Below are positions 10,038-19,649 of a stretch of DNA of 64,000 nucleotides, one piece after another. Position numbers and translations under genes: made by a program. The notes under the pieces were generated by a model. It was not told the DNA's origin. It did not search any database and saw nothing but the letters and a program-made list of their open reading frames with translations. This stretch comes from Pseudomonas sp. ICMP 561 (GTDB lineage: Bacteria; Pseudomonadota; Gammaproteobacteria; Pseudomonadales; Pseudomonadaceae). The DNA lies in assembly GCF_002699985.1 (NCBI RefSeq), contig NZ_LKBT01000023.1, forward strand, positions 1 through 64,000, in the 5' to 3' direction. Position 1 is the first letter of the stretch. The number at the start of each line of letters is the position of its first letter.

Positions 10038-10982
10038 ATGTTGCACCCGGATATTTCTGCCTTTCTCGATATGGTTGACGACGGCCGCCAGGCCGGACGT
10101 CCGGCGCTTCATGAACTGAGCGTCGCGCAGGCGCGGGAAGAGTTCGAAGCCTCTTCGCAGGCGCTCAAGGCCAGTGCGCCGCTGATGCCGGTCGAGAGTT
10201 TGCTGTTGCCTGGGCGGCAAGGGCATGAATTGCCAGCGCGTCTGTACCAACCGGTATCCGACGCGTCGGCACTCAGGCCGGTATTGCTGTATCTGCATGG
10301 GGGCGGTTACACGGTGGGCAGTCTGGATTCTCACGACGGTCTGTGCCGTTCGCTGGCCCAGGCCTGTGGCTGTGCGGTGCTTGCACTGGGTTACCGGCTG
10401 GCGCCTCAAGCGCCATTCCCGGCAGCGCTGGATGACACCCGCGACGCCTGGGACTGGCTGCAAAAGAATGCCGCGTCTTACGGCCTCGACGTGCAGCGCA
10501 TTGCTGTCGCAGGTGACAGTGCCGGGGCCACTCTAGCCAGTGTGCTGGCCGCCCAATTGGCCAGCGAGGGTGGGCCGCAGCCGCGAGCGCAATTGCTGTT
10601 CTACCCGGCAACTGACGCAACCCGGCGTAGCGAATCTCAAGAGCTGTTTGCGGAAGGTTATTTGCTGGAAACCGCCAGCCTGGACTGGTTCTATCACCAC
10701 TACGCAGCGGATCTGGCACAGCGTCATGACTGGCGTTGTTCACCGCTCTATGCGGCTGATGCATTGCGCGGCAGTGCGCCTGCCTTGCTGTATGCCGCGG
10801 AATACGACCCGCTGCTGGACGAGGGCCTGGCCTATGCCGAAGCGTTACGCGAACAGGGCGTCTCGGTGCACGCGCAGTTGTGTCATGGCATGACCCATGA
10901 CTTTCTGAGGATGGGCGGGCTGGTGTCCGATGTGGACAGCTACTTCCGGCAAGCGGCGCAGTTTCTCTCGCGTCACTGGTAA
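10038..10982 (+). CDS. Alpha/beta hydrolase of the HSL/acetyl-esterase family
   Basis: Hydrolase with the oxyanion-hole motif HGGG, nucleophile motif GDSAG, acid in EYDPLLDEG and catalytic His in HGMTHDF, the full triad layout of hormone-sensitive-lipase-like esterases. No signal peptide is seen, so it is probably cytoplasmic. Two starts are possible: ATG at 10008 overlaps the NRPS stop (ATGA), giving 324 residues; ATG at 10038 is preceded by GAGGTG and gives 314 residues starting MLHPDIS, which looks like the family N terminus and is preferred here. Directly downstream of, and probably co-transcribed with, an NRPS that lacks a thioesterase. It could release or trim the peptide, or hydrolyse the ferric siderophore after uptake; sequence alone does not decide. 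Confidence 0.88.
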   Translation: MLHPDISAFLDMVDDGRQAGRPALHELSVAQAREEFEASSQALKASAPLMPVESLLLPGRQGHELPARLYQPVSDASALRPVLLYLHGGGYTVGSLDSHDGLCRSLAQACGCAVLALGYRLAPQAPFPAALDDTRDAWDWLQKNAASYGLDVQRIAVAGDSAGATLASVLAAQLASEGGPQPRAQLLFYPATDATRRSESQELFAEGYLLETASLDWFYHHYAADLAQRHDWRCSPLYAADALRGSAPALLYAAEYDPLLDEGLAYAEALREQGVSVHAQLCHGMTHDFLRMGGLVSDVDSYFRQAAQFLSRHW

Positions 10983-10989
10983 ACATCGA

Positions 10990-11023
10990 GTGAAGCCTGA
11001 ACAGGGCTCTGTTCAGGTTTCAC
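10990..11023 (+). terminator. Hairpin after the hydrolase gene
   Basis: Inverted repeat of about 14 bp arms with one mismatch (GTGAA.CCTGAACA / TGTTCAGG.TTCAC) around a 6-nt loop, starting 8 nt after the hydrolase stop. No T-run follows, so it may be a Rho-independent terminator of weak type or an mRNA 3' stabilising stem. Confidence 0.45.
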
Positions 11024-11030
11024 CACGATT

Positions 11031-11887
11031 GGTATAGGTATCTACACATCTTTTCCATGCAGGGATTTTTGCGTACATATCCGTTACCGCGTTAAGGGCT
11101 TCTATTGGTTGCGCTTTTACAGCGCCTCACTTTTGAAAAGAGCCGGAAGCCGGCCCAGCCAAAAGTAAGCAAAAGGCTCATACCCACCACTCGGCCCCTC
11201 GCTGTCGCTCGGTGTACCCGCCCGCAGATCCTGAACCGTGGGCCGCTGCAATGGGCCATCCATGGCCCGGTGCAGCTAACCCGGCGTCCTGCCGGGTTGC
11301 CCACGGTTCAGAATCTGCGTTCGGCCAGCGTGGTTTAACGGGGCGCCCCAGATCAAAAACACGGCGGCCTGAAAGCCGACCTGTTTTCTTGGGTTTGCCG
11401 ACATTCTGTAGGAGCTGCCGAAGGCTGCGAAGCGGAGTGTCAGGCAACAAATGCGTTGGCTGTGGTGACATCTCGCGAACAAGTTCGCTCCTACCGGCCG
11501 AGGCGATCCCGCCGTTTTCGCTCTGCTTTTGATCTGCTTTTGATTTTGATGTCAGGCGCCCCGTTAAACCACGACGGCCGGAATTCGATATTGCTGCGTG
11601 GGGGCTCTTGTTGAAGGAGGGGGCGGCAGGGATGCCGGTTTAGCTGCCTCAGGCCATGGATGGCCGGTGGCAGCGGCCCCACGCAGCAATGTCGGATTAC
11701 GGGTATGCCGAGCGACAGCGAGGGACCCAGTGGTGGGGCAAGAGCGTTTTGGTTACTTTTGTCTGGGCCGGCTTCCGGATCTATCAAAAGTGACGCGCTG
11801 TAAAAGCGCAACCAATACATGCCATTAACGCGTTAACGGATATGTACACAAGAATTGCTGCATGAAAGTTGTGTAGATACCTATGCC
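11031..11887. repeat. Long imperfect inverted repeat (two copies of one repeat family)
   Basis: The left arm (from 11031, GGTATAGGTATCTACACAT) and right arm (ending 11887 with GTGTAGATACCTATGCC) are reverse complements over long stretches: the CGAGCGACAGCGAGG segment, CAAAAGTGA.GCGCTGTAAAAG, GCGCAACCAAT, and GTGGTTTAACGGGGCGCC (11329) against GGCGCCCCGTTAAACCAC (11556). A short REP-type pair (GTAGGAGCTGCC.. / ..GTTCGCTCCTACC, about 11407–11495) sits at the centre. No gene is supported in this 925-bp gap (10983–11907). A third copy of the arm lies at 23286–23445. Confidence 0.8.
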
Positions 11888-11907
11888 ACGATTGGCAGTG
11901 CAACCGA

Positions 11908-13914
11908 TCAGCGCCGCTGGCGGTGCATCAGCCAGAGGAAGTACGGGCAACCGATAAAGGCTGCCAGCAACCCTGCAGAAACCGGCCACGGGTAAGCGAT
12001 ATTACGTCCCAGCCAGTCGGCTAAGAGCATGATCAAGCCGCCGATGATTGCACTCAGCAAGATCTGCGGCGCAGTACGGTGCACGCCGAGCTGGCGGGCG
12101 ATGTGCGGCGCGATCAAACCAACGAAGCTCAGCGGGCCGACGATCAGCGTGGCGGTTGCGGTCAGCACTGCTGCCACGCCGAGAATCGCCAGGTGGCTGA
12201 GACGCAATGGCAAGCCGAGGGCCGAGGCCGTGGCGCCACCCAGGGTCAGCAAGTCCAGCGGCCGCGAAAGCAACAGGCTGACCAGCAGCATGACGCCAGC
12301 GACCACCAGCGCGGTCAGCGCGGCCGGACCGTCGACGTGATAGGTCGAACCGGTCATCCAGCTCAACAGCAAGGTCATGCGCGGGTCTCCGCTGGCCATC
12401 AGCAGCGTGCTCAATGCCCCCATCAGCGTTGTCAGGCAGACCCCGGTCAGTAACAGGCGCTCCGGGCTCAAGGCGCTGCGCCAGTTGAACCAGAACAGTG
12501 CGCCGAGTGTGAGCAGGGTACCGGCGCAGGCTGCTGGCACCATCAAAGCCTGTGGCTGTGGCACCAACAGGAACAGCACCATCACCCCCAACGCTGCACC
12601 GGAGCTGGCACCCAGTACTTCCGGGCTGGCCATCGGGTTGCCGGTCAGGCGCTGGATCAGCAAACCAGCCACCGCCAACATGACTCCAGCGCTGAGCGAA
12701 CCCATTACCCGTGGCAATCGCCATTGCAACGCGCTGTCGAATTGCTCCGGGCCGCTCCAGTGCCAGCCGTGCAAGCCGATACCCAGGCTGATTGCCGGTA
12801 TGACCAGCAACAAGAGCAGTACTGCACCGACGCTGATGTACCGGCCAGGGTTGTGAAGCCTGCGCCACGTGCTGCCCTGCTGCGCGACGATGCCGCCGTT
12901 GCGCTGACGCTTGAGCAGCCAAAGCAACAGCGGCACGCTAAACACGGCGGTGAGAATGCCGGCCGGCACTTCACCGACAAATCGTGAAAGCTCACGCGCG
13001 CACTGGTCCACCAGGCACAACAGCGCTGCGCCCATCAACGGTGCCCATATTAGCCTTTGGCGCAACGTGCGCGCGCCGCTGAGGCGGGCGATGGCTGGCG
13101 CTGCGAGGCCGACAAAACCGATGATGCCGACGGCACTGGTAACGAAGGCGCTGAGTGCCACGGCGACTACTAGCCCCAGGGTGCGCGTGGTCCGCAGCGA
13201 AACCCCAAGGCTGGCCGCGCTCTGGTCTTCAAGCCCCAGCACGGCCAGAGGCCTGGCGAGCAAACCGGCAATCAGTGCGGCGACGGCCAGACGAGGCGCC
13301 AGGTAAGTCACGCCTTCCCAGCCACTCTGGTTGAGTGAGCCGGCTTGCCAGAGCAGCAGGTCGACGAGGTAGTCATGGTTGAACAACACCAGCAGTGAAT
13401 TGATGGCGTTGCAATACAGGCTGATCACCATGCCCGCGAGGATAAAGCGCAGCGAAGACATCGTGCGGCTCCAGGCGAAGGCGAACAGCGCCAGCGTGGC
13501 CAGCCCGGCACCGACCAGCGTCACTCCCTCCAGGCCATGCAGCAGCAGGGCTGGTGCGGCGATAGTGGCAATCGACAGGGCCAGATTGGCTCCGGCCGCC
13601 ACGCCGAGCGTGACCGGCTCGGCCAGCGGGTTGCGCAGAATCTGCTGAAACAGCGTCCCCGCCAGGCCTAACGCAGCCCCTACCATCAGGCTGACCAGCA
13701 GGCGTGGTGCGAAGCTGAAATGCAGCAGGACCTGACGGCCATCGTCCAGGTCTGGGGTCCACAGTGCCTGCCACCACAGCGCGCTGGGCAGCAGGGCCTG
13801 TAAGCCATGCACCGCGATCAGCATCGCCAGCAAGGTCAGCACCAGAACCCAGGGCAGAGGTCCCTGGAACAGCGCAGGGCGAGGGGCCGCCAGGCCGATA
13901 GCCGGTTCAAGCAT
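11908..13914 (-). CDS. fhuB: Fused FecCD-type permease for ferric hydroxamate uptake (FhuB-like)
   Basis: Inner-membrane permease of a ferric-siderophore ABC importer. At 668 residues it carries two FecCD permease units in tandem, the FhuB arrangement (E. coli FhuB is of similar length), so it needs no second permease. Each half has many hydrophobic segments and the family motifs (for example QQILRNPLAEPVTLG in the first half and QRLTGNPMASPEVLG in the second). The start overlaps the end of the upstream binding-protein gene by 8 nt, so the two are translated together. The matching ATPase is at 22433–23200, far from it, which is unusual because fhuC normally sits with fhuDB. Substrate is inferred to be the siderophore made by this locus. 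Confidence 0.92.
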   Translation of the reverse strand: MLEPAIGLAAPRPALFQGPLPWVLVLTLLAMLIAVHGLQALLPSALWWQALWTPDLDDGRQVLLHFSFAPRLLVSLMVGAALGLAGTLFQQILRNPLAEPVTLGVAAGANLALSIATIAAPALLLHGLEGVTLVGAGLATLALFAFAWSRTMSSLRFILAGMVISLYCNAINSLLVLFNHDYLVDLLLWQAGSLNQSGWEGVTYLAPRLAVAALIAGLLARPLAVLGLEDQSAASLGVSLRTTRTLGLVVAVALSAFVTSAVGIIGFVGLAAPAIARLSGARTLRQRLIWAPLMGAALLCLVDQCARELSRFVGEVPAGILTAVFSVPLLLWLLKRQRNGGIVAQQGSTWRRLHNPGRYISVGAVLLLLLVIPAISLGIGLHGWHWSGPEQFDSALQWRLPRVMGSLSAGVMLAVAGLLIQRLTGNPMASPEVLGASSGAALGVMVLFLLVPQPQALMVPAACAGTLLTLGALFWFNWRSALSPERLLLTGVCLTTLMGALSTLLMASGDPRMTLLLSWMTGSTYHVDGPAALTALVVAGVMLLVSLLLSRPLDLLTLGGATASALGLPLRLSHLAILGVAAVLTATATLIVGPLSFVGLIAPHIARQLGVHRTAPQILLSAIIGGLIMLLADWLGRNIAYPWPVSAGLLAAFIGCPYFLWLMHRQRR

Positions 13915-14818
13915 GCTCTTGTTCTCCGCGATGGCTCAGGTACGTGCCGATCAATTCGGCCAGGTTGAGTGCCGAGGCAGCCGCGCCGTACGGGAAGAAT
14001 TTGCCCAGCGCCAGGGTGTTGCCGCGTCGTACTGCGGGCAGGTTTTCCCACAGCGCATTGGTCTGGCGCAGGCTCTGCAGGCGCGCCGACGTCGTCGGAA
14101 TTTCGATGTACAGCAGGTGCGCGTCCGGGGTTTCGGCGAGTCGTTCGACGCCAATCAGGGAAATGCCCATGGCGCTGCTTGGGCCTTGCCAGGCATTGAC
14201 GAGACCAAGCCGGTCGAGCACGTCCTGAATCATGCTGTTCTTGCCGTAGACCGTCGCATGGCGACCGTCCTGATTGAGCACTGCCACACAGATCGGCGGC
14301 TGAGGGCGTTGCGCCAGTTGTGCGCGCAGTTGAGCGAGACGGGTTTCACCTGCCGCGATCCAGCTTGCGGCCTGTTGCTCGCGGTCGATACGGGCTGCCA
14401 GCCGGGTCATGAAGCCAGTGGCGCTGGTCCATACGCTAAGGGCGCTGGGGTATAGATCGACCACTTCGGTAGGCGCAATGCCCTGCAGCGAGCGGGCGAT
14501 GGCAGGCGGCATTTGATCGCTGAGGATCAATTGCGGGGACAGTTCTTTGATCAATTCAAGATTGGGTTCCCAGTAGGGGCCCACGTCGAGGACTTCGGGA
14601 GGCAGTGGCGCAGTGGGCATGCGTCGGCTGTAATAACTGCCGTCGGAGATCGCCAGTGGCGTGACTCCCAGCGTCAACAGCGTTTCGGCGGCAGCCCAGT
14701 TGATGGCGATGATACGTTGCAGCGGGGCGGCGAAAAGGCTCATGGTGGGCAGACCGCTGGTCAGCGCAAGGCCGCCCACGGCAAATCGCTTAAGCAGGTG
14801 ACGGCGGGTCAGAGGCAT
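13907..14818 (-). CDS. fhuD: Periplasmic ferric-siderophore binding protein (FhuD-like), Tat-exported
   Basis: Cluster-type (helical backbone) substrate-binding protein that would deliver ferric hydroxamate to the FhuB-like permease. ATG at 14818 is chosen because GAGGAG lies just before it; an in-frame start further upstream (14944) lacks such a site. The N terminus MPLTRRHLLKRFAVGG has a twin-arginine signal, as in FhuD/FepB-type proteins of several bacteria, followed by a hydrophobic stretch and an Ala-rich cleavage region near SLFAAP. The body has the typical EPNLELIKELSPQLI segment and ends in a GTYLSHR helix. 303 residues. Followed immediately by the fhuB-like gene with overlapping ends. 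Confidence 0.9.
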   Translation of the reverse strand: MPLTRRHLLKRFAVGGLALTSGLPTMSLFAAPLQRIIAINWAAAETLLTLGVTPLAISDGSYYSRRMPTAPLPPEVLDVGPYWEPNLELIKELSPQLILSDQMPPAIARSLQGIAPTEVVDLYPSALSVWTSATGFMTRLAARIDREQQAASWIAAGETRLAQLRAQLAQRPQPPICVAVLNQDGRHATVYGKNSMIQDVLDRLGLVNAWQGPSSAMGISLIGVERLAETPDAHLLYIEIPTTSARLQSLRQTNALWENLPAVRRGNTLALGKFFPYGAAASALNLAELIGTYLSHRGEQEHA

Positions 14819-14870
14819 GTTCGTCCTCCTCGGTGGTAACGGCTCATCGTGATCCTCCAAAAACGACACC

Positions 14871-14893
14871 GGGCCCCTTGATCCAAGGAGCCC
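14871..14893 (-). terminator. Hairpin between receptor and fhuD-like genes
   Basis: Ten-base arms with one mismatch (GGGCTCCTTG / CAAGGGGCCC on the minus strand) and a short loop, followed on the minus strand by GGTGTCGTTTTTGG. It may partly end receptor transcripts and lower expression of fhuD and fhuB. Confidence 0.45.
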
Positions 14894-14989
14894 GGCTGAG
14901 AGCTCAGCAACGCACTGACAGATACTGTCTGCCCGACGCAGCATTGTGCGGCGCGGACAGACGCATACCTGTGAAAGATCAGGCGTTGA

Positions 14990-17383
14990 TCACCATTTGT
15001 ATTTCACGCTGGTCAGCAAGGTGCGGCGCATGCCCGGGTAGCACTCGTACGAGTCATCGCAAGTGGCTGAGTATTTCTCGTCCAGCAGGTTTTGTGCATT
15101 GAGCGAGACAGTCACGCTCTTGTTGAGCGGGTAGCTCGCGCTCGCGTCGAACAGGGTGTAGTTGTCGATGTGGAAGGTGTTGGCGTTATCGCCGTAGAGC
15201 ACGCCGGTATAACGTGCGCCGCCACCCAGGCTGAGGCCATTGAGGATCGTGTCGTGGAAGGTGTAGTTCAGCCAGGCTGAAGCCATGTGCTTGGGCACGT
15301 TGGCCGGACGATTACCCTCGTCGCCACGGTTGCTCTTGGTGATCTCGGCCTTGGTGTAGGTGTAGGACGCAATCAGGTCCCAGTTCTGGTCAAGTTTGGC
15401 CTTGACCTCGGCTTCGATACCGCGCGACTGCTGTTCGCCATTGGCGACCGAGAAAGCGGTATTGCCCGGATCCTGGGTCAGTACGTTGGTCTTGGTCAGG
15501 TCGTAGGCTGCCAGGGTCATCAGGATCGCGTCGGTAGGCTGGTATTTGACACCCGCTTCCCACTGGTGCGCTTCGCTCGAATCAAAGGCGTTGTTACTGC
15601 TGTCCAGGCCAGTATTAGGCGCAAAAGACTCGGAATAGCTGACGTACGGCGCCAGGCCGAACTCGGTCAGGTAGGTCAGGCCCAGACGGCCAGTGAAGGC
15701 ATTGTCTTTCTGGTTCGTCGGGTCAGCGACGTGGTTGTCAAGGTCATTGCGCACATAGTCGTAGCGACCGCCTGCTGTCAGGATCCAGTGATCGTCGAAC
15801 TTGATCTGGTCCTGAATGTAGCCACCGATCTGCTCGATGGTCTGGTCATAGTCGATCGAGCCGATGCTGTTGGCCTTGGTTGGGCGGGTCACCGGCTGGC
15901 CGTAGACCGGGTTGTAGACGTTCAGGTCCGGGCCGCGCACGCGCCAGCGAGTGACGTCGGCGTCCTGCCAGGTGTAATCCACGCCGGTCAGCAGCTTGTG
16001 CGTGAACGGGCCGGTCTGGAAGTCAGCCTGCAACTGGTTGTCCAGCGCAAAAGTGTTCATGTGCTGATCAAAACGGTCTGCGCCACGAATGGTGTTTCCG
16101 GTGCTGGTATCAACACTGAACGGCAGCAGGTTCTGGAAGATCACGTCTACCTGACCATAGCGGGCGTTCTGGCGGAATTCCCAGGTGTCGTCGAAACGAT
16201 GACGGAACTCATAACCGAAGCTGTACTGATCCTGATTCAGGTGGTTGAAGCTGTGATCACCCATCAGCGTATCGGTGGTGTGCCCGTTTGGCGTGCTGTA
16301 AGCAAACAGCGAGCCGCCGTTACGGTCACGCAGGAAGTCGCTGAGGAACGTCAGGCTGGTGTCTTCGTCCGGTGCCCAGGTGAAGGATGGCGCGATGTAG
16401 AGGCGGTCGTCTTTGACTTCGTGGCCATCGTCGTAGTCCACCTGCGTGTTGGAGTCCCGTACCGAACCGACGACGCGATAGAGGAAGTGTTGCTGATCGT
16501 CCAGTGCGCCACCGAGGTCGAACTGGCCTTGTCGGCGGTCATAGTTGCCGACTGAAAGCTGTACTTCGTTGACATGGTTGACTTCGGGTTTCTTGCTGAC
16601 GCGGTTGATGATGCCGCCAGCGTCACCTTGGCCGAACAGGGTCGAAGAGGGGCCTTTTACCACGTCGATACGGTCAAACGCATAAGGTTCGCTGCGGAAG
16701 AACGCATAGCTGTTGTTCTGCTGACGCAGGCCATTGAGGTAATCGCTGGTGGACTGACCGTTGAAGCCGCGAATGTACAGCCAGTCGAAACCTTTCGGAT
16801 CCAGACCATAAGCTTCGACTTTGACGCCCGGGACGTAACGCAACGCATCCGTGACGGTTTGCGCGCCCTGGTCTTCCATCTGCTTGCGGGTGACCACGGA
16901 GATGGACTGCGGGATCTCGATCAGCGGCGTATTGGTCTTGCTGGCGCTGTTGCTGGTTTTCGGAACGTAGCTCTCGTAACCCTCTGGCACCGCCGCGCGA
17001 CCGGAGATGATCTGGTCGGGGATGGTCAGTGGGCCGCTGGTCGGTGCTGCGGCAAGCAAGGTGACCCTGCTGCCTTCTATCTGATACTGGATGCCCGTCC
17101 CACGGAGCAGCGAGTTCAGTGCTTGCGTTGGTTCAATTTCGCCGTGCAGCTCGGGGCTGCGCAGGTTCTGCAATTGATCCGGGTTGAACACGATCTGCAA
17201 GTCAGACTGTGTACCGAGACTGATCAGCGCCGAACCCAGCGGTTGCGCCGGAATATCGATGCGCACCGGCGCGGCAATTGCGTTGGTGGCGGTCAGCGCC
17301 AGACCCAGGGCGGCGCTGCTGATCAACATTGCCAGATGGCTGATCGGGTGTTTGAGGGTTGGGGTATTGCTTTTACTGATCAA
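14990..17383 (-). CDS. TonB-dependent ferric-siderophore receptor with STN domain (FhuA/FoxA/FpvA type)
   Basis: Outer-membrane receptor of 797 residues. Order: signal peptide (about 1–38), STN secretin/TonB N-terminal domain (about 40–110, beginning VRIDIPAQPLGSAL), plug domain (about 140–265, with QSISVVTRKQMED, GFNGQSTSDYL and VVKGPSSTLFGQG), then a 22-strand-type barrel ending in the expected aromatic residue (VKYKW). The STN domain normally signals through an inner-membrane anti-sigma factor, but no FecI/FecR-type pair is in the window. The start is a TTG codon with CAGGAG placed 8 nt before it; the next in-frame ATG would cut into the signal peptide. Lies downstream of the exporter gene and upstream of fhuD and fhuB on the same strand. 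Confidence 0.93.
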   Translation of the reverse strand: MISKSNTPTLKHPISHLAMLISSAALGLALTATNAIAAPVRIDIPAQPLGSALISLGTQSDLQIVFNPDQLQNLRSPELHGEIEPTQALNSLLRGTGIQYQIEGSRVTLLAAAPTSGPLTIPDQIISGRAAVPEGYESYVPKTSNSASKTNTPLIEIPQSISVVTRKQMEDQGAQTVTDALRYVPGVKVEAYGLDPKGFDWLYIRGFNGQSTSDYLNGLRQQNNSYAFFRSEPYAFDRIDVVKGPSSTLFGQGDAGGIINRVSKKPEVNHVNEVQLSVGNYDRRQGQFDLGGALDDQQHFLYRVVGSVRDSNTQVDYDDGHEVKDDRLYIAPSFTWAPDEDTSLTFLSDFLRDRNGGSLFAYSTPNGHTTDTLMGDHSFNHLNQDQYSFGYEFRHRFDDTWEFRQNARYGQVDVIFQNLLPFSVDTSTGNTIRGADRFDQHMNTFALDNQLQADFQTGPFTHKLLTGVDYTWQDADVTRWRVRGPDLNVYNPVYGQPVTRPTKANSIGSIDYDQTIEQIGGYIQDQIKFDDHWILTAGGRYDYVRNDLDNHVADPTNQKDNAFTGRLGLTYLTEFGLAPYVSYSESFAPNTGLDSSNNAFDSSEAHQWEAGVKYQPTDAILMTLAAYDLTKTNVLTQDPGNTAFSVANGEQQSRGIEAEVKAKLDQNWDLIASYTYTKAEITKSNRGDEGNRPANVPKHMASAWLNYTFHDTILNGLSLGGGARYTGVLYGDNANTFHIDNYTLFDASASYPLNKSVTVSLNAQNLLDEKYSATCDDSYECYPGMRRTLLTSVKYKW

Positions 17384-17473
17384 ATTTTGCGCTCCTGAAT
17401 ACTGGTTTTTAATAAAACTTTTTTAGTTTTTTTAGTTTTTTGTGTTGGCGATGACAGACAGCTTTTTACAACT

Positions 17474-17501
17474 ACGGCGCCACTGTAATCAGGGGCGCCG
17501 T
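17474..17501 (-). terminator. Hairpin between exporter and receptor genes
   Basis: Perfect 8-bp arms (ACGGCGCC / GGCGCCGT) with a 12-nt loop in the 124-nt gap between the exporter stop and the receptor start. No good T-run follows; possibly an attenuating or mRNA-processing stem. Confidence 0.35.
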
Positions 17502-17507
17502 GACGGA

Positions 17508-19199
17508 TCAGGTGAGTGCGACGTCGGGGCTGGTTGACGAGGTATCCTTGTTCTTGCGCTGGACCTCGACGATTTTTCCTGCGCTCATCCGCAGTAATCG
17601 GTCGGCGACATCGAAGTAGCGATCGTCGTGAGAAATCACGATCAAGGTCTTGCCCTGGGCGCGCAGCTCCGGCAGCAACTCGGTGTAGAAAATGCGCCGG
17701 AACTCAGGGTCCTGGTCTGCGGCCCATTCATCGAACACCAGCACCGGGCGCTTCTCGAGCCAGGCTTGAACCAGAGCTAGACGTTTGCGCTGACCGGTGG
17801 ACAGGTCGGTGGTGGAGTAGCTGTGGTCGTTCAGTGAGACCTTGTGGGCAATTTCCAGCCGTTCCAGATAGCGGTTGGCTTCGGCGGGGATTTCAGCGCT
17901 GTCCTTGAGCAGGTCTTCGAACAGGAAGTAGTCGGCAAAAATAGTCGTGAACAGCTGGCGATAGTCGTCACGGTTGCTGTCGTCGACAGGTTTGCCATCA
18001 ATCAATACCTGGCCGCTCTGTGGCACATAAAGGCCCAATAGCAGTTTGATCATGCTGGTTTTACCGCAGCCGTTTTCGCCCGCAATAAACAGAATCTCAC
18101 CGCGCTGGATGGTCAGGTTGAGCGGACCGACACCAAAACCAGTGCTGCCGTCTTCGGTAGGGTAGTGATAGCTCAGGTCACGCAGTTCGATCTGCTCAAT
18201 GTCCAGGGTCTTGCGCTCATCGTCGCGCAACAGCAGGTTGGGCTCCGGAGAAGAGAAGCGAATCGACAGCTCGGCAATGCGCCGGAAAGCCACTTGGGCA
18301 CGACTGACGATGGGCAGGTTGCCGACCAGATGCTCGAGCGGACCTTTCATGTACAGCAACACCAGAATAAAGCCGCTGAGGGTGGCTCTATCGGTGCTCG
18401 GCCAGATTGACTCATAGGCCAGAGCCAAGCCTATGACGATGAAGAACAGGGTGGAGCCGAAGCCTTTGGCGACCACAAACAGGTTGATCGAACGAACCTG
18501 GATATCGCAGATGCGATCAATGGTGCCTTGCAGGCGCTCGTTGTAGTGCTGGAAGCGGCGCGGGCGGCTGATACGCAGCTCCTTGGCGCCTTCCGCCAGG
18601 GCACGGTAGTGCTTTTGCAGTTCGTCTTCTTCTTCGCGAGCCTGAAAGAACCCACGGATGCCACGGCTGCGCACCAGAAACTGGATGGCGCTGCCAATGA
18701 TGATGGCGACCGCCGTGGTGAGGAACATCGGTAGAGACAAGACCGCCAGGTAGCCCAGGCAGCTCAGGCAGACCGTCAGCGATACCGCCAGCGGTGCAAA
18801 GGCGAACACAAAGTCGCTGATGGTATCGATGTCGTGCGTCAGTACCGGGATCAGGCGATGACTGCGATAGCGCTCGATCTGCTCGATAGGGGCGGAGATG
18901 ATCTTGCTGCCCAGCTCTTTACGTAACCGTGCAATGGAGTGCTGCCCGACATAGTTGGTGCCGATGTCAGAAATGATCGATCCCACCAGCGCCAGCACGC
19001 AGAGGCCGGCAAACCCTGCCAGCAAGCCTGATTGCATGCCACCTTCGGCATTCAGGCTGTGGTTGATGGTGGCAAGTAGCGCAGTGATGCTGGCGCCGCC
19101 GATGATGCCGAGGACCGTCGCCATCAGCAACTGTGGCCAGAACGGCCGCAGTAGCTTGAAAAGCTCACCAAGGGTGCTTTGTGGGGGAGTCTGCATCAT
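17508..19199 (-). CDS. pvdE: PvdE-type cyclic-peptide/siderophore ABC exporter
   Basis: Single-polypeptide ABC exporter of 563 residues: an N-terminal six-helix transmembrane domain (about 1–310) and a C-terminal ATPase (about 340–550) with Walker A GENGCGKTS, signature LSTGQRKRLAL, Walker B VLVFDEWAADQDPEF and H-loop VISHDD. The DEWAADQDP Walker B and LSTGQ signature are hallmarks of the PvdE/SyrD cyclic peptide exporter family, which moves pyoverdine-type precursors to the periplasm. First gene of a leftward set with the receptor, as pvdE lies beside fpvA in pyoverdine loci. Start ATG at 19199 follows AGGA. A candidate Fur box lies upstream (19278–19296). Confidence 0.9.
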   Translation of the reverse strand: MMQTPPQSTLGELFKLLRPFWPQLLMATVLGIIGGASITALLATINHSLNAEGGMQSGLLAGFAGLCVLALVGSIISDIGTNYVGQHSIARLRKELGSKIISAPIEQIERYRSHRLIPVLTHDIDTISDFVFAFAPLAVSLTVCLSCLGYLAVLSLPMFLTTAVAIIIGSAIQFLVRSRGIRGFFQAREEEDELQKHYRALAEGAKELRISRPRRFQHYNERLQGTIDRICDIQVRSINLFVVAKGFGSTLFFIVIGLALAYESIWPSTDRATLSGFILVLLYMKGPLEHLVGNLPIVSRAQVAFRRIAELSIRFSSPEPNLLLRDDERKTLDIEQIELRDLSYHYPTEDGSTGFGVGPLNLTIQRGEILFIAGENGCGKTSMIKLLLGLYVPQSGQVLIDGKPVDDSNRDDYRQLFTTIFADYFLFEDLLKDSAEIPAEANRYLERLEIAHKVSLNDHSYSTTDLSTGQRKRLALVQAWLEKRPVLVFDEWAADQDPEFRRIFYTELLPELRAQGKTLIVISHDDRYFDVADRLLRMSAGKIVEVQRKNKDTSSTSPDVALT

Positions 19200-19277
19200 T
19201 TTTTCCTAGGCTCTGCGGCCACCGTCGGGCACGCTGGAATTCAAGGGCTGATCGGTGCTTTGGCCCTGAGAGGCAAA

Positions 19278-19296
19278 GCCAATCCGAATCATTTTT
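19278..19296 (-). promoter_or_regulatory. Candidate Fur box before the exporter gene
   Basis: GCCAATCCGAATCATTTTT matches 12 of 19 bases of the Fur consensus GATAATGATAATCATTATC, with the right half (AATCATT) best. It lies about 80 bp before the start of the leftward exporter gene, in the 640-bp divergent promoter gap 19200–19839. Confidence 0.4.
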
Positions 19297-19630
19297 GTTA
19301 AGACGAGTGAGCGAAGGAAAATTTAAGAAAAATTGCATACTGGCAATTAGCCTTTTTTGGTGCGGGATTCTTCGTCTGAGCCAGCCCTGTCATGAGCAGT
19401 CTCGCTGCTGTAAGAAAACAGCATTAATTCATAGGCTTATGCTGTGTTTGATAAGCGGGGCAGCGGCGTCTTTGACTCCGCGCTGTTGCGCAGCCGGCAC
19501 TGCCCTGACCGGGACCGAATTCATCCGGGAAGTCGGCATTCCAGTGATAAAGCGAATCACTTTCCGATACTGCCTGCGAGGGCGGGTCGACTGCGCTTTG
19601 GTTGAGCGCTTCACTTCTGCGGTCAGATAC

Positions 19631-19649
19631 GCAAATGAGAAACATTACT
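19631..19649 (+). promoter_or_regulatory. Candidate Fur box before the pvdA-like gene
   Basis: GCAAATGAGAAACATTACT matches 13 of 19 bases of the Fur consensus. It overlaps the start of the iron-starvation-type promoter motif at 19648 and lies about 190 bp before the hydroxylase ATG, so iron-loaded Fur would cover the promoter. Confidence 0.5.

Noticed and set aside
15287..16555. 422-codon plus-strand frame opposite the TonB receptor
   Set aside because: Shadow of the receptor's barrel coding region; Val/Gln-rich composition with no motif.
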